Source: Herbidospora solisilvae (GTDB lineage: Bacteria > Actinomycetota > Actinomycetes > Streptosporangiales > Streptosporangiaceae). Taken from it: DNA of 64,000 nt. Below, piece by piece: positions 34,457 to 43,033 of this stretch; within the stretch, counting starts at the first letter, position 1; each line of letters opens with the position of its first letter. The notes below the pieces were generated by a model. The model saw nothing but the letters and a program-made list of their open reading frames with translations, was not told the origin of the DNA and searched no databases. Position numbers and translations under genes: made by a program. The stretch spans positions 992,001 through 1,056,000 of the forward strand of contig NZ_WXEW01000001.1 in the NCBI RefSeq assembly GCF_009901565.1, in the 5' to 3' direction.

Positions 34457-34810
34457 TGTGGGCTCTCTTCCAGGGGAACGTGCCAAGAGCCTGGTGGACG
34501 CTGCTGACAGGAAGGCGAATGTCCGGCGAACAGTGGGTCCCTTTCCTGGTGCTCTCAGGCGAGTCCGCGGCCTTGTCGCCGAAGGGGTCGCCATGCTGGG
34601 CCAGGAGGCGACACCGCGAATCGTCGGCGCCCGGCCGCGGATCATGCTGACCGCGGTCCAGACGTACGTGAAGGCCTGCGGCAGGCGCTCGGGAAGGCTG
34701 TCCTCCCGGAGTGATCGTCACTGGATTTCGGTGGTGCAATGCCCTGGCTTACGGGTGCACGTTTGGACAGTCCTGGACAGATCGGATCGCGAGGGTCGTA
34801 CGGTGCGGGC
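34457..34810. other. 354-base intergenic region, no gene seen
   Basis: No convincing coding frame was found. It holds the first copy of a 47-base repeat (34489-34535), the promoter region of the LTD protein, and the upstream region of the gene at 34811. The rest shows no clear hairpin, RNA gene or palindrome. Confidence 0.6.
34489..34535 (-). repeat. Direct repeat copy 1, possible PHO-box-like element
   Basis: A 47-base element matched at 44 positions by 35232-35278. On the minus strand it contains GTTCGCCGGAC, ATTCGCCTTCC and further units about 11 bases apart, which resembles the GTTCA-based direct repeats bound by PhoP in Streptomyces, with G in place of A. It lies 33 bases upstream of the LTD/esterase-like start. 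PHO control is an inference. Confidence 0.55.
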
Positions 34811-35215
34811 ATGGAGCTACCGCCGAAGAAGAAGACCAGCCTGGTGTGGAAGGCCTTGGGCGGTGTCGTAGCCGGTGGGGTGGCATTCCTGATGGTGGGC
34901 GGGTATCTGGCTGATCCTGAACCTGTCTCGGCGCCGGACAGGACGATCACGCTTGAGGTGTCGAGCCTGCCGAGAATGACGGGAGAGCAGCGAACCGAGT
35001 ACCTCGCGACTCTGTCGACGATCGATCAGGGGCTGGTCGTGAATGAGGATCGGGCGGTGAGCCGCGGCGAGAGCACGTGCCTCGACATTCGGCAGGGCGT
35101 GCCTGAAGGTCAGGTACTGAAGAACCTCGAGGCCCGGATCACTGAGGGGAACGCGACCGTGAAGGTCGAAGGTGCGGCATTGATCCTCGATGCGGTCAAG
35201 GCGTGGTGTCGCTGA
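34811..35215 (+). CDS. Small membrane-anchored protein, DUF732-like
   Basis: 134 residues. One N-terminal membrane helix follows PPKKKT (about residues 8-30); the rest is outside. The C-terminal half holds TCLDIRQGVPEGQVLKNL ... LDAVKAWCR, with two cysteines spaced as in DUF732-type secreted actinobacterial proteins, probably forming a disulfide. The ATG at 34811 is used. It is flanked by the two copies of the 47-base repeat. Function unknown. Confidence 0.7.
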   Translation: MELPPKKKTSLVWKALGGVVAGGVAFLMVGGYLADPEPVSAPDRTITLEVSSLPRMTGEQRTEYLATLSTIDQGLVVNEDRAVSRGESTCLDIRQGVPEGQVLKNLEARITEGNATVKVEGAALILDAVKAWCR

Positions 35216-35231
35216 CCTGCACCACGTGATG

Positions 35232-35278
35232 GCCTGGTGGACGTCGCTGACGGGAAGGCGAATGTCCGGCGAACAGTG
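35232..35278 (-). repeat. Direct repeat copy 2
   Basis: Second copy of the 47-base element at 34489-34535 (three mismatches). It lies after the stop of the small anchored protein, in the same orientation as copy 1. No gene start is downstream of it on the minus strand, so if the element is regulatory this copy looks like a duplication remnant. Confidence 0.6.
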
Positions 35279-35305
35279 AGCGAGCAGGTGGCCCGGGAGA
35301 ACGAA

Positions 35306-35342
35306 GCGACGGCCCGGCGGCGTGGAGCCGCCGGGCCGTCGC
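35306..35342. terminator. Strong bidirectional hairpin terminator
   Basis: Perfect 16-bp arms GCGACGGCCCGGCGGC (35306-35321) and GCCGCCGGGCCGTCGC (35327-35342) with a five-base loop. It separates the gene ending at 35215 from the S15 peptidase gene ending at 35358. Confidence 0.85.
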
Positions 35343-35357
35343 CGGTTTCGGAGCGGT

Positions 35358-37292
35358 TTACCAGAAGCGGTATTCCGGAGCGGGCCACTCGGGCTCGGCC
35401 GGGGCGACCCACGGAGCCGCGCGGCGGGCGCGGACGTCGGCCTCGGTGATGGTCTCACCGGGGGCCAGGACGAGCGGGATGCGGACGCGGCTGCGCTGCA
35501 GGTCGACGGTGACCTTCGCGCCGGTGGCGGGCTCGCCGCTGTAGGTCGAGTCGGTGCCGGCGAGGACCAGGCCGATGCGGTGGCCGGCCTTGAAGGTGTA
35601 GTCCTGCGGCAGCGTCAGCCACTTGACCTCGCCGTAAGAGCCCACCGTGAGGGGGTTGGAGGCGCTGATCGAGTCGCGGTTCTGCACGTCGATCCAGCCG
35701 CGGGCGACGATCTCCAGGGGGGCGGTCGTCATGTTGGTCTCGACGTCGAAGTAGCAGCCGTCGTCGGCGGCGGTCGACTCGCCGTAGCAGCTCTGCGTGG
35801 TCAGGTTGCGGATGCCCTGATTGCTGCGCCAGTTGATGCGGGTGTCGGTGCCGAAGTCGACGAGGAGCGCGGTCAGGTTGCTGGTCGGCTTGTCGAGCTT
35901 CACCTGGAGGCTGATCTCCGGCGTGCCGGACATCCGGATGTCCTTGGACAACTCGCTGGTGGTGAAGGCGACGCGGCCGGCGGCGGGGGTGGTGATGTTG
36001 GCGACCATCGTGTTCTCCGACTGGCGGACGTCGGTGAAGGTCGCGGTCTCGCCGTTCTGCGCCTGGACCAGGCCGAGGGTGCCGTCGGCGGCCGGGCGGA
36101 ACAGGTGGTTCTGGGCGGCGGGCTCGGGCCAGTCGCGCAGGGTGATCCAGTCGGTCCGGCCGGTCTGCACGTCGGCGCGCGGCTGCTTCATGACGTCGTT
36201 GGCGACACCGACGAGCCAGTAGTCGAACCAGGCGTGCAGGGTGTCGACCCAGCGGTCGCGCTGACCCTCGAAGTCGAACGGGTCGACGTGCTGGGTCTGG
36301 CCGACCCAGATCTTGCGCGGCACGCCGTTCTTGGCCAGCGCGTCCCACCAGACGGAGAAGTTGTCCGGCTTGACGTTCAGGTCGTTGACGGTGTGCACGA
36401 CGAAGACCGAGGCCTTGACCTTGGAGACGTCGGCGAGGGTGCCCGCGATGTAGTCGCGCTCGGCCCAGTAGGCGTTGTAGTTGCCGGTGTCGTCGCCGTC
36501 GTTGGCGTCGGCGTAGGCGCGCACCGCGGCGCACTTGGCGTCGGGGTCGGTGTCGACGACGTTGCCCAGGTAGGACTGGTAGTTGAAGTTGTAGATCACG
36601 CCGTTCATGCGCTGGTACTTGTACCAGGAGCTGATCGCCGAGATCGGGACGATGGTCTCCAGGCCCTCGACGCCGGTCGCGGCGACGCCGTTGGCGAGCG
36701 TGCCGTCGTACGACTTGCCGATCATGCCGGCCTTGCCGGTGCTCCAGTCGGCCACGGCCGGGGTGACGCCGTCGAGCTTGGTGGCGGTGGCGCGGCCGTT
36801 CAGCCAGTCGATGACGGCCTTGCCGCCCAGGATGTCGGCCTTGCCGCCGACGTCGGGGCAGCCCGTCGACTTGGTGGTGCCGATCATGTCGACGGCGAGG
36901 AAGGCGTAGCCGCGCGGCACGAAGTAGTTGTCGTACCAGAGCGGGAACTTCACGATGTTCCCGTTCGCGTCGTAGACCTTGCGCTCCGCCTCGTTGCCGC
37001 GGCCGGAGTTGTCGTAGTAGGGGCTCTCGTCGATGATCGAGGCGACCTTGAGGCCGGGGCCCGACTCCTTGGGGCGGATGATGTCGACCCGCACGCGGTC
37101 GAGGACTCCGTCGGAGTCGCTGTCGACGGTCGACTCGACGAGGACCGACTCACGGATGGCGTCGGCGTAGGAGAAGACGGGCTGGGTGCGTCCGTTCTCC
37201 ACGGAAATGGCGGGGGCGGCACTCGCCTGGACGGGGGTGGCGATGGCCACGACCAGTCCGACGGCGACGAGGGCGGCTCGCAACGGTGGCAC
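35358..37292 (-). CDS. Secreted S15-family peptidase (X-Pro dipeptidyl-peptidase-like)
   Basis: 644 residues with a signal peptide (cleavage near ASAAPA, residue 26). The nucleophile motif is GKSYDGTLANG and the catalytic domain resembles S15/CocE hydrolases; the histidine is probably in QTQHVDPFD. A C-terminal beta-sandwich ends APEYRFW, as in X-Pro peptidases. The GTG at 37292 has GGAGG six bases upstream. It would cut proline-containing peptides outside the cell. Confidence 0.86.
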   Translation of the reverse strand: MPPLRAALVAVGLVVAIATPVQASAAPAISVENGRTQPVFSYADAIRESVLVESTVDSDSDGVLDRVRVDIIRPKESGPGLKVASIIDESPYYDNSGRGNEAERKVYDANGNIVKFPLWYDNYFVPRGYAFLAVDMIGTTKSTGCPDVGGKADILGGKAVIDWLNGRATATKLDGVTPAVADWSTGKAGMIGKSYDGTLANGVAATGVEGLETIVPISAISSWYKYQRMNGVIYNFNYQSYLGNVVDTDPDAKCAAVRAYADANDGDDTGNYNAYWAERDYIAGTLADVSKVKASVFVVHTVNDLNVKPDNFSVWWDALAKNGVPRKIWVGQTQHVDPFDFEGQRDRWVDTLHAWFDYWLVGVANDVMKQPRADVQTGRTDWITLRDWPEPAAQNHLFRPAADGTLGLVQAQNGETATFTDVRQSENTMVANITTPAAGRVAFTTSELSKDIRMSGTPEISLQVKLDKPTSNLTALLVDFGTDTRINWRSNQGIRNLTTQSCYGESTAADDGCYFDVETNMTTAPLEIVARGWIDVQNRDSISASNPLTVGSYGEVKWLTLPQDYTFKAGHRIGLVLAGTDSTYSGEPATGAKVTVDLQRSRVRIPLVLAPGETITEADVRARRAAPWVAPAEPEWPAPEYRFW

Positions 37293-37415
37293 GAAGAGCC
37301 TCCAGAGACAGGGGAATTACCCCAAATCTCTTTGAAAACCCTCATAACAGACAAGATCAGGTTACGGCTTTGACACCACCTCGTACTGGATGTGTGACAT
37401 GGCACTAGGCGCGTG

Positions 37416-38570
37416 TCACGTTGTCAGAGGCGCGGGCATTCCGTCGGCGAAGAGCTGGGCGTCGATCTGGTCGAGCGCGATGCGCAGCGCGCCGAGCGCC
37501 ACGCCGTCGGCGCCCAGGTTCGAGGCCCTGACCTCGGGGACCCGCAGGCACAACCGCTCCAGTTCCTGCAGGAGCGGGTCGATGATCAGGTCGGCCGACC
37601 GCGAGTAGCCGCCGCCGAGCACCACGACCTGCGGGTCGAGCGTCAGCACGAGCGCCGCCGTTCCGACCGCGAGGTCCTTCGCGTAGCGCCGCAGCGTGGT
37701 CAGGGCGTCGCGGTCGCCCTCGCGGGCGCGTTCGAAGACCCAGGCCGCCTTGTCGTTGGGGTGGACGTCGGCGGGCATGCCGGGGCAGTTCTCCAGGCGG
37801 GAGGGGGCCGTCAACCAGCGGAGCGTCTTGAGCGCGCCGATCTCCCCGGCCGCGCCCCCGAAGCCCCGCCGCAGGGTGCCGTCGATGATGAGGCCGGCGC
37901 CGATGCGCATGCCCGCCTGGAGGTAGACGATGTCGTCGGCGTCCTGCGCGGCGCCCTGCCAGCGTTCGGCCACGGCGGCCAGCTTGCAGTCGTTCTCGAC
38001 CGAGATCGGGCAGCCGAAGCGGGCCGCCAGGTGGTCGGCCGGGGAGACGCTCGCCCAGCCGGGCAGCGGGGTGAACAGGGAGGTCCGGCCCGACGCGTCG
38101 ACCGGGCCGGTCACCCCCACCGTGATCGCCCAGATTTGGCCGGGCTCCAACCCGGCCTCGGTCAGGCAGTCGGTGAGGGCGGCGTCGAGGACCGCGAGCC
38201 GTTCGGCCGGGTCGGCGTCGGGGTCGACCGGCAGGCGGCGGCTGCGCAGCACCTCGCCTTCGAGGTTCGACAACAACACCAGTATCTTGTGCGCCCCGAT
38301 GTCGACCCCGAAGACGTGCCCCGCGTCGGCGTTGAAGCGGTAGCGGCGGGCCGGGCGGCCGACGGTGCTCCCGTCGGGTTCGACGACCTTCACCCATCCG
38401 TCGGTCACCAGGCCGCGCACGACGACGTCGGTGCCCGGCCGCGACAGGCCGGTGCGGCCCGCGAGTTCGGTGACGGTGGCGGGCGGCTGGCCCCGCATCG
38501 CCCGGACGATGCTGAGCGAGTTGAGCTCGCGGAGCCTGCTGACATCGGCTCCGGCCGCGTCCACCACCAT
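37416..38570 (-). CDS. ROK-family transcriptional regulator
   Basis: 384 residues: an N-terminal winged helix-turn-helix (PPATVTELAGRTGLSRPGTDVVV) and a ROK sugar-kinase-like domain (VFGVDIGAHKILVLLSNLEG, ITVGVTGPVD, GGAAGEIGALK). The zinc-binding cysteines typical of ROK are reduced to one (LENCPGM). It begins 45 bases after the GH36-type gene, with the inverted repeat at 38579-38603 in the gap, so it may regulate itself and the glycan locus. Confidence 0.85.
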   Translation of the reverse strand: MVVDAAGADVSRLRELNSLSIVRAMRGQPPATVTELAGRTGLSRPGTDVVVRGLVTDGWVKVVEPDGSTVGRPARRYRFNADAGHVFGVDIGAHKILVLLSNLEGEVLRSRRLPVDPDADPAERLAVLDAALTDCLTEAGLEPGQIWAITVGVTGPVDASGRTSLFTPLPGWASVSPADHLAARFGCPISVENDCKLAAVAERWQGAAQDADDIVYLQAGMRIGAGLIIDGTLRRGFGGAAGEIGALKTLRWLTAPSRLENCPGMPADVHPNDKAAWVFERAREGDRDALTTLRRYAKDLAVGTAALVLTLDPQVVVLGGGYSRSADLIIDPLLQELERLCLRVPEVRASNLGADGVALGALRIALDQIDAQLFADGMPAPLTT

Positions 38571-38578
38571 TGCCCCCT

Positions 38579-38603
38579 AATTATGCTTTGAGAAAGCGTA
38601 ATT
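38579..38603. promoter_or_regulatory. ROK-type operator
   Basis: AATTATGCTTT (38579-38589) and AAAGCGTAATT (38593-38603), one mismatch over 11-bp arms and a three-base centre. It is AT-rich in a GC-rich genome and directly upstream of the ROK gene. Confidence 0.7.
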
Positions 38604-38615
38604 CTACCGGTCGTC

Positions 38616-40100
38616 TCACGAGATCGGATACTGCTGGCCGGGACTCAGCGCCCCGGTGAAGTCGACCTCGCGGCCGTCGACGGTGAACCGGTAGCGACTG
38701 TTCTGGACGATCTCCGGCCGGTCGGTCAGATAGGCGCGCAGGCGTTCCAGCTCGGCGGGGTTGAGCCACGAGGGCGGGTCGGAGATCGCGCGGAAGCCGC
38801 AGATCGCGGCCAGGTCCTGCAACCAGGCCATCTGGGTGTCGGTCAGCAGGTTCAGGCGGCTGCGGAAGTAGACGATGTCGGGGTCGACCTGGAGCAGCGG
38901 CGCGTGCCACAGGCGGTGGAGGGTGTTCACGACGGCGTTGTAGGCCATCGCGTCGGAGGGGTCGTCGGTGGCGTAGTTGGCCCACATCGGGGCGACGTCG
39001 GGGCCGCTGCGCATGCCGTCGACCAGGCCGAGCGAGGGCAGCAGCAGGCCCCCGCTGCCGAGCAGGTAGACGTCCGGTCCGGCCGCCTCCCGGATCAGCC
39101 GGAGCCCGTCGCGGTACGCCCGCTCCCGCGCCGCCCCCGAGTGCCGCACCCCCGGGACCGCCCCCGCGTTGATGAAGTCGAGCTTGAGATAGGTGAAGCC
39201 CCACTCGTGCACCACCCGGTGGATCAGCGTCCGCAGGTGCTCCTGGACGCCGGGGTGGGTGAGGTCGAGCGCCCAGTAGGCGGCGCCCCAGTTGTGCCCG
39301 GCCTCGACCGGGTTGCCCGCGGCGTCGCGCAGCAGGAACTCCGGGTCCGGCTCGGCGCCGGGCAGCACGATGAACGGCGCCAGCCAGAGCCCCGGCCGCA
39401 TCCCCGCCGCGCTGATCCGCCCGGCCAGCGCCGCCATGCCCGAGGGGAACTTGGCGTTGGGCTCCCAGTCGCCCACGATCCGCTGCCACCCGTCGTCGAC
39501 CTGCACGACGTCGTAGGGCAGCCCGGCCAGCCCGGCGATGTCCTTGCCGAGCTGCTCCTCGGTGATGCCCTCGTAGTAGGCGTACCAGGTGCACCAGACG
39601 TTCCCCGCCCGCCGGTCGCTGCTGCCGAGCCGCCCGGCGAGCTCCCGGGTGTAGGAGGCGAAGACCTCCCTCTCCGGCCCGTACGCCAGGAACCACGGCG
39701 CGCCGTCCTCCTCGCACCACCCGGCGAGGGTGTCGTGGTCGGCGGCCAGCCGGGGGGTGCCCAGGCCGAGCGAGCCCAGCAGGAGCACGTTCCCGTCGGG
39801 CCCCTGGAGGGCGGCCACGGCCGAGGAGTGGTGGCGGGCCGGGTCGTCCCAGACGGTGTCGTCGGCGGTCAGGCGGCGTTCGGGATTGGCGATCCGCAGC
39901 GGGGGCTCGCTGAGGCGGCGCCAGCCGCAGGGGCTCCACGAGTTCTGGCCGTGCCGGTAGAACAGGGCGTCGGCGAGACCGTGCAGGACCGCCACCCGGC
40001 CCGGCGGCAGGATCAGGCCGCCGGCGACGGGCTCGACGGACGCTGAACCGGTCAGCTCGACCGCGAAGACGCGGCCCGCCAGGTCGACGAGTTGGGGCAT
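38616..40100 (-). CDS. GH36-type glycoside hydrolase (alpha-galactosidase-like)
   Basis: 494 residues, no signal peptide. The GH-D clan motifs are present: YLKLDF with the probable nucleophile D308 and RSGPD with the probable acid/base D368; WCTWYAYYEGITEE and VQVDDGWQR are typical of the barrel. It is shorter than many GH36 enzymes. The ATG at 40100 is favoured by GAGGAG four bases upstream. It follows the binding-protein gene, so it probably cleaves imported alpha-galactosides or related sugars. Confidence 0.83.
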   Translation of the reverse strand: MPQLVDLAGRVFAVELTGSASVEPVAGGLILPPGRVAVLHGLADALFYRHGQNSWSPCGWRRLSEPPLRIANPERRLTADDTVWDDPARHHSSAVAALQGPDGNVLLLGSLGLGTPRLAADHDTLAGWCEEDGAPWFLAYGPEREVFASYTRELAGRLGSSDRRAGNVWCTWYAYYEGITEEQLGKDIAGLAGLPYDVVQVDDGWQRIVGDWEPNAKFPSGMAALAGRISAAGMRPGLWLAPFIVLPGAEPDPEFLLRDAAGNPVEAGHNWGAAYWALDLTHPGVQEHLRTLIHRVVHEWGFTYLKLDFINAGAVPGVRHSGAARERAYRDGLRLIREAAGPDVYLLGSGGLLLPSLGLVDGMRSGPDVAPMWANYATDDPSDAMAYNAVVNTLHRLWHAPLLQVDPDIVYFRSRLNLLTDTQMAWLQDLAAICGFRAISDPPSWLNPAELERLRAYLTDRPEIVQNSRYRFTVDGREVDFTGALSPGQQYPIS

Positions 40101-40117
40101 GGCTCTCCTCATGGGAA

Positions 40118-40154
40118 GCGGGACGCGGACGGCCGAAGGCCGGCCGCGTCTCGC
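40118..40154 (-). terminator. Hairpin between binding-protein and GH36 genes
   Basis: A 17-bp stem with one mismatch and one wobble, around GAA. A second weaker pair, GCCCGGC (40180-40186) and GCCGGGC (40203-40209), lies just after the binding-protein stop. They probably attenuate transcription into the GH36 gene. Confidence 0.6.
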
Positions 40155-40215
40155 GCTCGGAATCTGCCTTCAAGACAGGGCCCGGCGGGGCGTGTGAGTC
40201 CGGCCGGGCGGGTGG

Positions 40216-41568
40216 TCAGACGAACAGGGCGTTGACCTGCTGGTTCGCCTTGGTCAGGGCGTCGGCCGGGGAGATCTGGCCGAGGATCACCGACTGCAGG
40301 GCGTCCTGGACGATCTGGCTGATCTCGGTGCCGTGGTCGGTGATCGGCAGCAGGAAGGTGCCGCCGGGGGTCTTGGTGTAGTCGACGTACACCTGCACGT
40401 CGCGGCCCTTGGCCTTGTGGGCGGCCAGCGCGCGTTCGGTGGCGCTCTTGACGGCGGGGAAGACGACGGCGTTGTCGCCGACCAGGTTCTGGCAGTCGGC
40501 CGAGCCGAGGTACTTCACCCACTTCCAGGCGGCGTCCTTGTGCTCGGTGCCGGCCCAGATCGCGTCGGACAGGCCGTTGATGGCGCTCTTGCGGGTGCCC
40601 GACGGGCCGACCGGGAGCGGGGCGAGCGCGAACTTCTGCTGCGCGCCCTCGCCGAGGTAGGTGTTGATGGTCCAGGAGCCGGCGATGGTCAGCGCGGCCT
40701 TGCCGGAGTTCATCACGGCGTCGATGCCGAGCGTCGACTGCTTGTCGAACTTCGGCGCGAAGCCCTTGTCGGTCAGCGCCTTGTACCAGGCGATGGTCTC
40801 GACCAGCTTGGGGTCGTCGTACTTGTACTGGGTGCCCCACGGGTTCTTGTCGAGGTAGACGAACCCGTTGGCGGCGGCGAGCTCGCCCCAGCCGTTCTGG
40901 CCCTGGGAGCCGTCGTTCCACTCGGGCAGGTAGCCGTAGACGGCGACGTCGTCCTTGTCGAAGGCCGGGTCGAGGCCGTTGCGCCCCTTGGAGTCGACGG
41001 TGAGCTTGGCGATGACCTGCTCGAAGGTGCCGCCGTCCTTCGGGTTCCAGGTCATGTCGGCCAGGTCGGCGGGGTCGACGCCGGCCTTGGCGAGCAGGTC
41101 GCTGTTGTAGACGACCGCCTCGGTGTCCCAGTCCTTGGGCAGGCCGTAGCGCTTGCCGTCCTTGGTCCACAGGTCGGCCAGGCCGTCCTGGTACTGGGTC
41201 AGGTCGACCTTGTCGGCGTCGACGTAGGGCTGGATGTCGAGGATCTGCTGACTGGTGACGAACTGGGGGTAGTAGCTGACCTGGTTGGTCCACACGTCGG
41301 GGGCGTCGCCGGCGGCGAGCTGGGTGGTCAGGTTCTGCCAGTACTGCGCCCACGCCGTCTGGGTGATCTTGACGGTGATCCCGGGGTTGGCGGCGGCGAA
41401 GGCGTCGGCGCAGGCCTGGTAGCTGGCCTGCTGGTTGTCGTCCCAGAGCCAGTAGTCGAGGGTGACCTGGCCGCCACCGCTCCCCGGCTCCTCGTCCGCG
41501 CCGCCGCAGCCGGTGAGCGCCAGCAGCCCGCACAGCAGGGCCGCGCCGACCCGCTTCCTGTCGATCAT
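40216..41568 (-). CDS. Sugar ABC transporter solute-binding lipoprotein
   Basis: 450 residues. A lipoprotein signal peptide ends at LTGC (about residue 20). The mature part matches cluster-1 sugar-binding proteins (TLDYWLWDDNQQ, WKWVKYLGSADCQNLVGD). The ATG at 41568 has AGAGG seven bases upstream; a longer frame from 41658 would place the signal peptide too far in. It is divergent from the first DUF4832 gene. Its permeases are encoded 2.6 kb away at 44161-45923, so the importer is split. Confidence 0.9.
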   Translation of the reverse strand: MIDRKRVGAALLCGLLALTGCGGADEEPGSGGGQVTLDYWLWDDNQQASYQACADAFAAANPGITVKITQTAWAQYWQNLTTQLAAGDAPDVWTNQVSYYPQFVTSQQILDIQPYVDADKVDLTQYQDGLADLWTKDGKRYGLPKDWDTEAVVYNSDLLAKAGVDPADLADMTWNPKDGGTFEQVIAKLTVDSKGRNGLDPAFDKDDVAVYGYLPEWNDGSQGQNGWGELAAANGFVYLDKNPWGTQYKYDDPKLVETIAWYKALTDKGFAPKFDKQSTLGIDAVMNSGKAALTIAGSWTINTYLGEGAQQKFALAPLPVGPSGTRKSAINGLSDAIWAGTEHKDAAWKWVKYLGSADCQNLVGDNAVVFPAVKSATERALAAHKAKGRDVQVYVDYTKTPGGTFLLPITDHGTEISQIVQDALQSVILGQISPADALTKANQQVNALFV

Positions 41569-41642
41569 CGAGGTACCTCTTCCTGGGGGGACGTGGCCGA
41601 GGGGCCAGAAAAGTTCCCTCTTGCCTTGGGGGCTCTCCCGAA

Positions 41643-41687
41643 TAATGATGTGGCGCATCGAAAATTTGTCAAGGCTGACTCATAAGT
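41643..41687. promoter_or_regulatory. Shared control element, copy A
   Basis: 45 bases that match 45943-45987 at 35 positions without gaps. Invariant blocks are TAATGATG, AAAATTTGTC and CATAAGT. On the minus strand TTGACA (41672-41667) is a good -35 for the binding-protein gene; the -10 is less clear. It lies between the binding-protein gene and the first DUF4832 gene. Confidence 0.75.
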
Positions 41688-41704
41688 CTCGCACTGGAGG
41701 CCCG

Positions 41705-43024
41705 ATGGTGCCCCGACCTGCCCGGATGCTCTTAGCCGCCCTGATCACGGCGGTCCTGCTGGTCACCCCGGCTGAGGCCCACCCCGGCTGGCGGCCGCTC
41801 GCCGCCGGTCAGGAACCCGCCGCCAACCCCCTCAAGGGCTTCATCCCGTACGCCGGCGACCACACGACGTTCCCGCACTCGATGGAGTGGTTCTACCTGC
41901 CGCTCAACGCGGTCATGACCGGCCCCCGCCGGTTCGACTGGCGCGCCCTGGAGGAGGGACTCGACGCCATCGCGGCCCGGGGACACCAGACCGCGTTCCG
42001 CTTCTACCTCGACTATCCCGCCAAACCGAGCGGCATCCCGCGGTTCCTGCTCGACCAGGGGCTGCTCACCCGGCCGTACGACGACTTCGGCAACGACGGC
42101 CTCAGCGTGTCCCCCGACTACGACGACCCCCGCCTGGTCGCCGCGCTCGACGTGTTCATCGCCGCGCTCGGCCGCCGCTACGACGGCGACCCCCGGATCG
42201 GCTTCGTCCAGCTCGGCCTGCTCGGCTTCTGGGGCGAGTGGCACACCTGGCCGCACAACGGCGACCCGGGCACGGAGAACTGGTTCGCCTCCCCGGCGTT
42301 GCAGCAGCGGGTGCTGCGCGCCTACGACGCGGCCTTCGACGAGACGCGGCTGATGGTGCGTTATCCGGGCGCCGACAACGCGGCCCTCGACATGGGCTAC
42401 CACGACGACTCGTTCGTCTTCTCGACCCTGCCCGGTCCCGGCTGGCACTTCATGGACCTGATGAACCAGGCCGGGACGGCGGACAAGTGGAAGACCAATA
42501 CGGTCGCCGGGGAGCTGCGGCCCGAGCTGCAGGGCTGCCTGTTCTCGGGGGCCTGCGAGGGCGACTTCGCGGGCAGCGTCGCGCAGACCCACGTGACGTG
42601 GCTGCTCAACCACTACGCCTTCAGCCCGGGATACACGGGCGCGGCCTACGACACCGCGCTGGCCGCGGCCAAGTCGCTCGGCTACTCGTTGCGGGTGCGC
42701 GAGGTGCGCATCGGGGGGCCGGAGGTGGCCGTCCGGATCGAGAACGACGGAGTCGCCCCGTTCCCCTACGACTGGCCGGTCGAGGTGGCCGCCGTCAGGA
42801 ACGGCCGGATCGCCCGGACGTGGACGACGCCCTGGAAGCTGACCGGCGTCCTGCCCGGCGCCCCGGTCGAGCTGAGCACCCGGCTCCCCGGCCTGAAGAA
42901 GGGCGACCACACGCTGGTCATGCGGGCCGCCAACCCGCTTGGGAACGGCGTGCCGCTACGCTTCGCCAACGCCGGGCAGGACACCACCCTGACCGGCTGG
43001 CTCACCCTCGGCCGAACGCACTAA
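41705..43024 (+). CDS. Secreted DUF4832-type protein 1 (putative glycoside hydrolase)
   Basis: 439 residues, signal peptide to about residue 25 (PAEAHPG). A barrel-like domain follows NPLKGFIPY, with conserved GFWGEWHTW (E178), RYPGADN, GYHDDSF and GELRPELQG (E270), then a beta-sandwich ending in LTLGRTH. DUF4832 proteins have no function known to me; the placing of acidic residues is like glycosidases. Its ATG has GGAGG four bases upstream. It is divergent from the sugar-binding gene and followed after nine bases by a Gfo/Idh/MocA gene. Confidence 0.8.
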   Translation: MVPRPARMLLAALITAVLLVTPAEAHPGWRPLAAGQEPAANPLKGFIPYAGDHTTFPHSMEWFYLPLNAVMTGPRRFDWRALEEGLDAIAARGHQTAFRFYLDYPAKPSGIPRFLLDQGLLTRPYDDFGNDGLSVSPDYDDPRLVAALDVFIAALGRRYDGDPRIGFVQLGLLGFWGEWHTWPHNGDPGTENWFASPALQQRVLRAYDAAFDETRLMVRYPGADNAALDMGYHDDSFVFSTLPGPGWHFMDLMNQAGTADKWKTNTVAGELRPELQGCLFSGACEGDFAGSVAQTHVTWLLNHYAFSPGYTGAAYDTALAAAKSLGYSLRVREVRIGGPEVAVRIENDGVAPFPYDWPVEVAAVRNGRIARTWTTPWKLTGVLPGAPVELSTRLPGLKKGDHTLVMRAANPLGNGVPLRFANAGQDTTLTGWLTLGRTH

Positions 43025-43033
43025 GGACGCGAC

